Origin: Notamacropus eugenii
Taxonomy: Eukaryota; Chordata; Mammalia; Diprotodontia; Macropodidae
NCBI RefSeq assembly: GCF_028372415.1
Contig: NC_092875.1
Location: forward strand, 52,266,771 to 52,330,770
Length of the DNA: 64,000 nt
Reading direction: 5' to 3'
The notes beneath the pieces were generated by a model. The model saw only the letters and a list, made by a program, of their open reading frames with translations, ran no database searches and was not told where the DNA came from. Both the position numbers and the translations under genes were made by a program. Below, in pieces: positions 21,628 through 33,600 of this stretch (positions are counted from its first letter, which is position 1; every line of letters begins with the position of its first letter).

Positions 21628-24600
21628 CTGAAAACCAGAGGCCAAGAGAGGAGGCACCGAGAGGAGTGAGGCAGGGAGACAGAGAGAGGAAAGGCAGGAG
21701 GAAGAATCAAAAGAGACAGATGGGGAGAGGTGAATGGGTCAAGAAAGAAGGGGAGAATGGGGACAAGGGGAAAAAAAGAGACAGGCAGAGAAACGGGGAA
21801 AAGTGATGAGAAGAAAGATGGAGGGAAAGTAGGGAAAGGGAGATTGTCAAGGATTCGGGCTGAGACTCCTTGCCTGGACCACCTGGGTGCCTACTGGCAC
21901 CAGGATGCCGGGCCCAGTCTCTACCTTTTCCACCACCCAGACTCCCCTGAGTTCATAGTTCCCAGGGACCAGGTTCCTGTTCACTTTCCCCTGCTCTATC
22001 TGAAATGGGCCTAGGACAGGAGGCTCACTAGATACTACAGCATCAGGGGCCAAGGCTGGGGGTGTAGCCCAGCTACAGCTCTGTACATACCCCGCCAGCT
22101 AAAACAAACTTGTAGATCATACGGACGATGAGGCCGGACCAGAAGACATGGAGAACCTGAAGAACCATGAGGAGGGCATTGAAGAAATAGTATCCAAAGA
22201 AGGGCTGGAATTTAATCATGGAATCATAGTAGGTAGTGTAGAGGATTCTGAGGAGAGAGAGGAACTTGGGTCACCGTAGGGCTGGACTGCAAGAGACCTA
22301 TCCAATTCATGGTGAGGGTCTCTAGACAAGTCTTGGTCACCAGAGGGTCTTCATTTCCCCAGAAATAGGAGGGGATAGAATAGAAACCCCAAGATGCAAG
22401 GGAATAACATCCTGAAAGGCCCCTAGACCCTTCTGATCTGGCCAGAGCCCTGCTCTGTGCCATCCTCAGGCAGGAGCCACGCTTCTCTTGGAAGGACAGC
22501 TTTGGGCAGCAGAAGACCCTAAATGAGGAGGGTTTGGGACCCCAGGTCTCTCCCATGGATCATCCTAAGGCCCACCCTGCCCCATCTCGAGACCAGGCTC
22601 ACTTGGTTGGGAAGAGAATGAGCCGACTAATGATGAACACCAGGGCAAAGATGATGAAGAGTGTGTCACAGATATGCCTCCGCTGTGCATAATTAAATAT
22701 TTTACAGGCCTGGGGGAGGGAGGGAAGAGAGAAAGAGAGAGAGAATTTTAGAACCATCTAACTTCAAGATTTGGGAGAGACCTCAGAGGGCATCTAGGCC
22801 AACCCATCCTGGACCAGAAATCCCCTTTAGAACTCAACAAGTGGTCAACCATGGTCTGTTTGAAGACCTCAGATGATGAAAACCTACTGCTGGAGACAGT
22901 CCATTCTATTTTCAGATAACTGATCCTTAGGAAGACTTTTTACACCCAGTGCCTCCATTTGCCTCTCTGAAACTTTCTCTCAACCTGAACAAGTGATTAC
23001 TTTTTATCAAGTTTTTTAATTCCTTCATGTTTGCCACGGTCTGTTTGGCATCGTAGTTCTCTGTGGCTAGAAGCTCTCCAGTTCTTTTGTTCTTAAGATG
23101 CAGTTCACAGTCTTGTCACTTTCCCTTCTCCAAGTCTGCACCATGCTCAAGATGTGGTCTGCCCAAGGCAGAGTCCAGAGGGACTATTAGCACTGTTGTT
23201 CTGGACGCTGGGCTTTTCCCAATGCAACCCAACATCATCACATTATCCTCTCTGGGGGCCACTGATGATTCATACTGAGCCTGTCATCCACCAAAATCCC
23301 CTGGGTATTTTCAGAGCCTAGCCACACCTCCCCCATCTTGTACTTGTAAACTTGACAGAATTGCTCCATGCTGCTGAAGATTCTGAGGGACCCTGACTGT
23401 CATCTAGTCTGTTGGAACTGCATCCAGCAATGTGTCTTCTGCGATTTGTTAAGCTACTTCTCCTACTTTTATGAAGCCTTTGCAGGTTTCTCCAAGTTCA
23501 ATACTTTTCCTGTCCTCTTCCCCCTTCTTCCAGACTTACCTTTTGTTCAAGTGACCAATAAACGTTTATTAAGTGCCTACTTAAGTTAATATGTTAAGTA
23601 TTGTTCCGGGGAATACAAAGACCAAAAAAAAAAAAAATAGTTCCTGCTCTGAAGGAGTTTACCTGTTCTAGGGAGAGATTTAGGTATACATATAGGTGTA
23701 TATGTTATATTTAAATAGCAGTTGGGAGGAATTGTTCATGTGGGAGGCAGCCTTTGAGATAAACATCTAAGGAAACTCAATATTGTAAAAGGTGGAAATA
23801 AGAAAGAAAGTGTTCTAATCACTGGAGGTGGGCCCTGTAAAATAAAGGAGATGAGAGATAGATCACGATGTGTGAGGAACAGTGAAAAGGTCCATTTGGC
23901 TGAAATGGAGAGTGTGTGAAAGGAAGGAAAAGTGATCAGCCTGGAGAGGTGAGTCTGATCCAGGCTGTGAAGGGCTTTAAATGCCAAACAGAGGAGCTGT
24001 AATAAAGTGCCTGAGAGGTCAGGGGAGGTCTTTGAGCTTTTTGAGTAGGTAGGTGAAATATTCAGACTATTTTAGGAATGGTGTGTCAGGAAAATTATAC
24101 AGGGTGGAGAATGGACTGGAAGGGGAGAGATTTGAAGGCAGGGAGGCCAATTAGGGCAGCTAGGTGGTACAGTGGAGACAGTGCCAGGCTTGTCTTTCTC
24201 ATCTGAGTTCAAACCTGGCCTCAGATACTTACTAGCTGGGAGACCCAGGGCAAGTCACCTAACCTTGTTTGCCTCAGTTTTCTCATCTGCAAAATGAGCT
24301 AGAAAAGGAAATGGGGATCCATTCCACTATCTCTGCCAAGAAAACTCCAAGTGGGGTCATGAAGAAAAGGTCATGACTGAAACCACTGAACAACCACCAC
24401 CATTGCCGCAAGGACCAATCTGAAGGCTACTGTGATAGTCCACAGTCCAAAGACTAGAGACAATGAGGTCCTTGTGAGTGGGAGGAGGGAGGGAACTTTT
24501 ATTAAGTACTTACTACGTATCTGGAACAGTACTAAGCACTTTACAAGTATTATCTCATTTGAGCCTTACAACCACTGTAGAAGGTAGGTGCTGTTTATTA

Positions 24601-27600
24601 TCCCCATTTTACAGATGGGGAATCTGAGGCAGGGAGAGGTAAAGCAGCTTGCTCAGGGGCACACAGGGAGTAACTACCTGAGGCTGGATTTGAACTCAGG
24701 TCTTTTTGATTTCAGGTCCAGCATGCCATCTACTATGTCACCTAATGGCCTTGGAAATAGAATTGACAAGGTCTGGCAATTGGCTAGATATGATGGGGGT
24801 GGGGTGAGACAGGGTGAGGAGAGATTGTAAACCTGCTGCTCTTTTGAGTATGAGCGGAAATTGCAGCACAGAGGGTGCCTTATCTGGTCCAGAGGTAGCA
24901 GGCTAGAGAGAGACAGGAACAAAGACCCAAGCGTACAGATTTATATGCCTTCTTCCCTCCCCCCGCTCCACTCTGACAAAGCTTCACTACATCTGAAGAA
25001 TCCCAGAATATGAGAACTAGAAGGATTCTTAAAAATATCGAAATCGGCTGTATCAATATAGTAAAAATGACAATATGGGAACAAGGGAACTAGTTATAAA
25101 GTGCCTACTGTGTACCAAGCACTATGCTAAGCATTTTACAAATATCTCATTTGATACTAAACTAATTTGCAGATTTAGTGCTATATTAATCTACCATTTA
25201 TGGAACTAGCCACAAAAACAACAAATTTATTTTGTAAAAATAAAAGGTTTAGAATCTCAAGGAAAATAATGGGAAAAAGTGGGAATGAAGAGGGCAAACA
25301 TTTCCAGACCTCACATTATATTATAAAGAGTAATCATGAAAGCTACTTGATACTGGTTAAAAAAAAGAAAAAAAAATCAGTGAAACAGATTAGCCATATT
25401 ACCTATGTGACTTTAACCATATTAGAAATAACCCAATACAATTACCCAGAAGCTGGATAAACCCAGATTACTTATGGAAGAACTCTCAGACAATAACTGC
25501 TCAGAAAACTGGAAAGCAATATGGCAGGAATTGGGTTTGGGCCAACATCTTACACCATTTACCACAATATGGATACGTAACTTGAGTAAAGGTCACACTA
25601 TAAAAAATGAGAAAAAAAACAGATCAATTCATAGCTATAGTTAGGAGATTCTTAAGCAAACAAGGGACAGAAGTAACCGTAAAAGATAAAACAGATTTGT
25701 ACAAAGCTTTGCCACTAACAGAAATCAATGCAAATAGGATAAGAATGGAAGTTTTTGATTGGAAATAAAAATCTTTGCATCAAGTATTTCTACTATCTAC
25801 GATGTATGGGGAATTAATACAAATATTTAAGATAAAAAGCTATTTCCTAACAAATAAGTGGTAAATGATGGTGAACAGAGTATTCTAAGAAGAAAACAGA
25901 TGAATTGAAAACTATCACCAACCATATGAAAGGATATCCCAAATCATAAAGAAAAATTCAATAGCCATTGTGGTGACTGGAATAGTGAGTTGATAAGAGA
26001 GATATGGTAGGACTAGTTTGCAGCAGTAGGGACCTAGCTGAGGTTGTATAACATAAACTTTAGTGGACCCAACAAGAATGGGGACTGCTCCTAATGTTTT
26101 CCTTCCCAAATGACCTTGAGTTAATTTGTTTGTGTGTATGCATGCAAGGATGCATATGTGTGTGTGTGTGTATGTGTATATACACACATATATACACACA
26201 CACCCAAACACATATAAACTGGATAAACCTCTTCTTCCATAAAAAAAGGAAAATTCAAATAGAAACAACTTAAAAGATTTAACTTTACATCCATCAAATT
26301 ATCGATGACAAAAGATAGTAAAAGGAAGTAAGCTGGAACAGCTTCAGGAAAACAGGCACACTTTTAGTGGAACTCTGAACTGGTCCAACTATTTTGGAAA
26401 GCAATTGAGAGCTATTCTAAAAAAGTGAGCAAAATATCTCCTTGTTGACCCAGAGAATCAGTATGAAATGGTTGACTCAGAGATGGCTTTAAGGTCAGAT
26501 GATCTGGGTTTAAATCTTTACTCTGCCAACTTGTTCTTTCTTTCTACTACCGATGTGACTCTGGGCAAATTACCTCTGTGCACCTTAGTTTCCTCATTTG
26601 TAAAATAAAGAGGTTTGCCTAAGTGACCCCTAAGGTTCTTTTTGACTTGAAATCTGTGATTCCTCTGCTAGGCAACTATCTCATAGACAGAAAGGATAGA
26701 AAGAAAATAAGTTTTTTTTTTTTTTTTTTGTGGGGGCAAAGAAGTGGAAACAAAATCTATTTTCATTGATTGGGGAACGGCTAAATAAATTGCAGTACAT
26801 GACTGCAAAGGCTTATTACTGTGCCATAATAAAATAATGAACATGAAAAATCCAGAGAATCATCAGAATACTTACATAAACTGATACACAGAGCCAGGAG
26901 AAAAAAAATCATACATTATGACTACAACAATGTTAATGGGAAGAACAAAAATACCAGAACTGAACGCTGTGTAATCAATAGCTAAGAGAGGATATGAGAA
27001 AATGGACCTCCCTCCCTTCTGGGCGGTGGTGGTGGTGGTGGTGGGGTTCCTGGGAGTATGAAACACTGCATGTATTGTATTGTCAAGCACAAGAGATATT
27101 TATCGAGTTAATTCTGCTGAACTGCTTTTTAAATAATTCTTTGTTACAAGGAAAGGGTGCCTCTCTGGACAGGGGAAGGATATATTCACTGCTGAATGGG
27201 ATATGACCACAAAAGATTATCAATATAAAAATCTTTCATATTGATAAATACAAAAGAGAAAAAGAAAAAATACAAAAGACAGACCCAGCTGAGCTTAATT
27301 AATGGATTTCCATCAAGGTGCGAGATTTGGGGACAGTTCTGTGGCCTCCTTTGGGGCTGTAATTCTGCTTCCCCAATCACAAAACTTCCTTGTGCTCAAG
27401 CTGACCTTGGGAATGCTCCACTGGGACCTCCACTCCTCCATTAACATGTCCCATTTATCTCTACAATTATACAGTACTTTTAAGGTTTGCAAAGTGTTTT
27501 ATATCCATTATCTCATTTGATCTTCACCTTCTCCTCCCAGTCTTAGGATTAGAGCCCAGGTTTTCCGATTCCATATGCTATACTCTTTCTACAGTATCAT

Positions 27601-30600
27601 AATATCTGATGAGTATCTAGAGTCTTAGAATTTGAAGGAACAGTGGTGGCCATCGAGCCTCACCTAGATCTAACCAAGAAGCCCTATAACATCCCCTACT
27701 GGGGGCTATCCAGTTTTGGCTTGAAGACCTCCAACGAGGGGGAAACCCTTCACTTCCCAAGATGTCCCATCCATTCCACTCTTATTATTAGGTTTTTCCT
27801 GACCTCAAAACCAAATTTATTTCTTTACAACTTCCCCCTGGATACTAGTTCTGCCCTCTGGGGCCATGCACAAGTTCAATCTTTATTCTATATAATGATC
27901 TTTCAGACACTTGAAGCTCACTATCAAAACCCCATAAATCTTCTCTTCTCCAGATTAAAAATTCCCAGTTCCTTTAATTAATACCCAAAAGGCATGATCT
28001 ATTATCCTGGCAATGGAATGATCTCTGATTTACTACTGTTCTTTCTATAATAGGACATGAGTAACTGAATATAAACTCTAGATGTATTCTGATCAGGGGC
28101 AGAGTACAATAGGAGCAACACCTCCCTGGTTGTAATTCCCAATGAAGAAACAGAGGATGAAGGGAGTTGGATGAGTTGCCCAAGTTCACACAGTTGGTAA
28201 AATGGTAGAGGCAGGATCTCTGAGGCCAACCCCCCCCCCCCCCCCCCTGAACATTCCTGCTGTTTCTTATACTGGAGCCTCTGACCCTATGTGGACAGAG
28301 GAGAGAGAGACTTATTTTCCTGCAGTGAGGGGTATGCTGATAAATGTTTAACAACCAGCTCTCTGATAGGGGGAAAAGTACACAACATACTTAAACTTAA
28401 TCTAGCTTATTAAAATTTTTTCCATCCCTTTCTCAGGTTCAGACAATCAACAGAACAATAAATCAAGTCCAGATTTGTAGAATTTGCCAATATCGGAGAT
28501 GTAAATGCTCATCCTGAAAATTTAGTGGGTAATTAGCTCTTATGAGCCAGTTTGTACTGACTCTAACACACCCCTGACTGTAGCCCTTTCTTTAAGTTAT
28601 ATAGATGCTGAGCGTAGGGAAGATCAGACAAGAAACGGATAAGTTGTTCACTCACCTCCATGAGAACATCAGATATGTCGTGTAGCAGTAACACCAAGGT
28701 ACCAATGCGCAGAAGATTGGCAGAATATGAGAACCCAATCAAGACGATGGTAACAAGATGGTGGATGATTTGCTCCTTTAAGTCCTAGGAAGAGGAAGGC
28801 AGCAGTCACACCAGGGCCATTGAAACTGGCCGAGTCTATACCTAGGGTCAGATCTTCCCACTCAGTGCCCAGGAATACCCACCATGAATCAGCCCAGGTC
28901 TGCTAAGGGTCATCAGATACACTCCAGATGAGACCCAAAAAGGACAGATAGGAAGAGGAGACCAAGAGGAGGAGAGGAGATAACATGGTAGGAAATGGAA
29001 CAAGGCAAGATGTAGATTTGGGGAAAGGTTGGCAGGCTAGATTTCCTTAAAGTCCAGGGGGAAGGCACTAAAATCGGCACTTAAGTTCCAGGAATCCCTT
29101 GCCCAGTTTTTGGCAGAGCATGCTGAGCTTTGGCTGACTCAGCCTGCTCTTAGGTGCCTCCATGGGCCAATTCCTTGTGCATGGCCTCAGGGAACAACCT
29201 TCGGAGCCAAAGCCAAACTTGGTTCTTTCCCAAGGAAGGCAGGTATGAAAAGCTGGTCTCTCCATCAGACTAAAGGGATGGGGCTTTCCCTCTGCCTGGG
29301 CTCCCCCTAGCCCAGGCCTGCACAACATATAGCCTGCCAAAGGGGCCCATGGGTGGTATGTTGTGCAGGCCTGTTTTGAATTCTCTACATTTTTGCAGTC
29401 TGCCTGAAATCCTTTGGCAGGCCTGCCCTAGACTCACCTTCCTCTTAACATCAAAGGGTAGAGACAGAAGCAAAGAAAGGTAGAAGCCAAGTTCAAGGAG
29501 GTACCACCAGTACATGGCAGGCTGCAGAGGCTGAGGATCAGAGAAACAATGTGGTTAGATGGTGTGGATTGGATATAGAGCTAGTTGGGTTCAAAAACTA
29601 ATCATTACTAGTTCAATATAAACTTGTACAGAGGTCTCCAATGAGATACCCAAAAGATCTGTGCTTTGCCCTATGTCATTGAAATTTTATTTTTAAAAAA
29701 TCACTAATTTTGATAAAGCCACAGATTGCATAGAGAGGATTAGTGTTTGGCACTAGTGAGATGACAGTGTCCCTGTACTCTGCCCTGGCCCCATTTAGAA
29801 TATCATGTTCAGTTTTGAGTGCCACACTTTCAGAACGTTGATAAACTAAAAGGAATCCAAGAGGAGATGGAGGAGGGCCTTGAAATCATGTCATACCTGT
29901 TGAAGGGAGATGCTTAGTAAGGAGAAGAGATGAGAGGAAGGGGATCAGTATTATGTATTTGAATGTTGTGATAACTGTAGTTAGGTTTTTGAAGGGCTTT
30001 AATATGCAGAAGGCCTTAGGCTTGGTCCCCTTAACCCCCAGAAGGAAGAAACTGAAAAAGCAATGGGTGGAAGCTGTAGGATTCAGGGTAGATTTAGGGT
30101 TGTCACTGGGATCAGAGATGTCCCAAAGTAGAATGGGAGGCCACAGGACGTAATGGATTCCTCCTCTATCAAGGGGATTCCGGTTCAGGCATAGATTGAG
30201 TTAGACGGCCTCTGAGATCCCTTCCAACTTTGAGATTCTACGATTCTTTGTGAGCACCTGTTTTAGCTCCAAGGCCTGTTTTACTGGGCATCTTAGCCAC
30301 CCATCCTTGTTCTCAGGCTGCTTACCTGGAAGGGGTATCTATCCCAGCATGTCTTGGGCTCCCACAACCATGTTTCCTGTAAGATAAACAAGGGATGGGT
30401 TTCAGGAAACTGCATCAGCAGTCCCCACAGGTAATAGCTTTGACCTGTAATTTTGTGGCTGCCCCCAGGGAACTCCAAGCACTCAACAGAAATGATCTCA
30501 TCCCTGCTTAACAGTATGTTCTTCCATTATTTTGGCTTCTCTTTCTTCATTCTCCCAGGCTGTGAAAAGGTCAGAGTTAAAGTTGTTGGGCAAAAATTGA

Positions 30601-33600
30601 TCTGAGAGGAGGTTTGATGCCAGTCTCCTGCGATCATTTTCCCCTCCCTCCTAAAGCAAGGCTCTGATCATGTCATTTGACCTATTGAATAAATTCCAAT
30701 GGCTCCCTATTACCTTAAGAATCAAACCTCTGTTGGGCTCCTAAAGCCTTTCAAAACATGGCCCCTTCCTTCCTTTCTAGTCCTACATATTCTCTACCTT
30801 TCCTTCCTTCCAAATACTCTATGATCCAATGACACTGGCTTCCTTGCTGCTTTTTGAACAAGATATTCCATCTCCCAATTCAGTGCGTCTTCACTGGCTC
30901 TCTCCTCCTTCATCTCTGCCTCCTGGTTTCCTTCAAATCTCAGCGAAAATCCCAGTGCTTTCTATCTGAGATGTCTTCAATTTACCCCGTATATGTCTTG
31001 TTTACATATAGTTATTACATATTGTTCACTATATCTAGTGAAGTTTCCTTCATAAGAATGGGAGCTCCTTGAAGGCAGAATTGGTTTGCCTTGTTTGCAT
31101 CTCTAGTTCTTAGTACAGTGCTAGGTGATTAGTAAGCACTTAGCAAATGCCTGGTGACTGACTCTGAACCATTTGTTGGCTCTGGTATGGGAGAACGGTG
31201 AACAGTGAAAGAAGAAGGGGAAATGATGTAATGGCCAAGGTGGGAGGGGGACGTGATTGAGGTGATAGGGATGGAAAAATAAAAAGGGCAGAGAGGGAGA
31301 GAATGGAATGGAGGATTAGGGAGAAGGATGAAGATGAGTTGATAAGAACAAGAAAAAGGAAGGAGATGAACGGTATGGGGTCGTAAAGGGATGAAGAGGT
31401 TGGGGAGAGAGAGGATGAGAATGGAGGGGATAAAAGAGGAGGAGAGAATGAAAAGCAAAGCAAAGAGAAATGAAGAATATGTAGATGGAGAAGATGGTGG
31501 AACAGAAAGAATAGGGATGATCACAAAGGAGAAGGATGAAGAATATGGGAACGGGGGAATGAGGAAGCAAGGGATGGATGGAAAGGATGAGAGGTCAAAG
31601 GGAGAGGGATGGGAGAAAGTATAATAGTATGAGAGGGCGGGATAAAAAGGATGGAGATGGAGAAGACAGCAAAGAAGAGGTCTGGAAGGTGAAAGGAACA
31701 GGACAACAGAGGTGAAAGAAGGGAGGAAAAAAAGAAGGGGACAGAGGAGTCTGTGGTGAGGATGGGAGAGGACATACTCACATTGTAGAGCACGAGGAAG
31801 CCTCCAAAGAAAGAAGAGAAGTAAAATAAAAATCTCCAACTGAAAACACAGAACAGAATATGGACTAAGTTTGGGGAGCCCCAGTCCAGGGGTACGAGAG
31901 GTGGAGGAGGGGATTGATAGAAAGGGCTATTGCCAGGGGAAGGACCCTTGGTTTCCTGATGAAGCATGCCCTCCACCCCAGACCTTGGTCTGGTTCCCTT
32001 TTATAGATGGCCCTCACCTAGGCCCTCCTGAGCTCACCAAGATTCACAGAATTTCTTGCTCAGTAATGGTCGCTCCTGGTTTCTCCTCCGCCGAAACCAG
32101 CGCTGGGTCTGCCTCACAGAGAGGCCACACTGGCTGGCCAGATGACTCAGCTGAGCCTGGGGACAGAAGCATGGGAGGAAAAGGGGTAGGGGAGAAAAGG
32201 CAAGCCTTAAGTTCCCAGTGATGGTGGGGAAGATGTCCCTTCCCTCAAGCTCACTCAGTCTACTGCCCTCGTCACTAAGTTGTCACTTTGTCTCCAGGAA
32301 CCTCCCTGCTGAGAACTATATCAGAGGGCTTGAGGGACAGGGTTAATGGATCTGCCTCCTCCCTTGCCAGGGAGGGTAAGTCCCTACAATAAAGCATTAC
32401 CCAATTCACACTGAGGAAGGAGGGAGGTGGAGATTAGGGCAGAGCTGCATGCTGGGGCAATCTCCCTAAAAGGAATCCCCCTGCCACCTTGAGAAGAACT
32501 TTAGAACAGGGACTTTCAGAGGTGGGAGGATCCCTAGAGATTTTCAGATCTTCCCCCTAGTTTTACAGTTAAGAAAACTGAGGACCATAGAGTTGAATTG
32601 ACTTGTTCAAAGTCATCCAGGCAATCAGTGGAAGAAATGGGATTAGAACTCAAGTCTCCATGTTGGAGACTGGTAGATCTACCTGAGACCGAGTACATAC
32701 TAAGCACTTACTCTACCCCTCTAATGAGCCAAAGAACAGCAGGCATTTCCCACAGGAAAGAGTTTAGTCATCCTAAGGTTCCTGGGACCTGCTCACCTCT
32801 TTTGGATCCTTATGGTGGGTCCGGAAAAAGGACTCCAGGATGGGGTTGGGGGCAGCCTTGACTCTGAGTCGATCACGCACGCCCAAAGCCCTGCTCAGGG
32901 GCATGGCAATGGCCCTAAGAGAAAAGACAGGAGGATGTGAGTACTCAAGAACTCCCTCCCTTATCTCTGCTCCTTTGGGAGCTTTTTGCCAAATCCTGCC
33001 CACCGACTGGACTGCCCCAGCTAACTCATACAGCCTGTAGGATATGGGAGTGTGAGAAGGCTCTGTGAGCCAGGGAGGAAGGGGCAGGGGCAAATACAGG
33101 ATAAGAAATCTGAGGAGGACTCTGGGATGTTGGGGAGGGGAAAGAAGTATCCTGGCGAATAGGAGGCCCCTGAGATGCTGGGCCACAGCCAAAGAGCAAA
33201 CATTCTCCTCTCAATTTCAGCAAGCATTTTTAAAGTGCCTATTGTGTGTAAAGCCTTATACTCAGTGAAGAAATACATACTTCAGAGTCCACAGTCTAGT
33301 AGAGGGATAAGGTACCAACACAGCTATATAAAATATGCAACATCACATGGTAAGTGCATCAAAGCAGTGAAAAGAAAGGGAACCTTCCAAGAGGGAGGGT
33401 CATTATCAACACTGGGGATCAAGTTAGGGAAGGCTTCCTGGAAGAGGAGGAGGAGGCAGCATTGGAGTTGGTCCCTAAGGGTTGGAGATGAATTTAACAG
33501 GCAATTAAAGAGACAGGAGGATATTACAAGTTGGGGGTAGATATGGGAGTGTGTGAAGGAGTTGTTGTCCAGTTTAACTGAAGCCTCACATGTGTGGAGA

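Noticed and set aside
31129-31839. A 236-codon minus-strand open frame
   Set aside because: It is the C/T-rich sense strand of the polypurine tract read through the donor of CERS4 coding exon 4. Composition is low-complexity (Ser, Pro, Leu, Phe) and no domain is visible.
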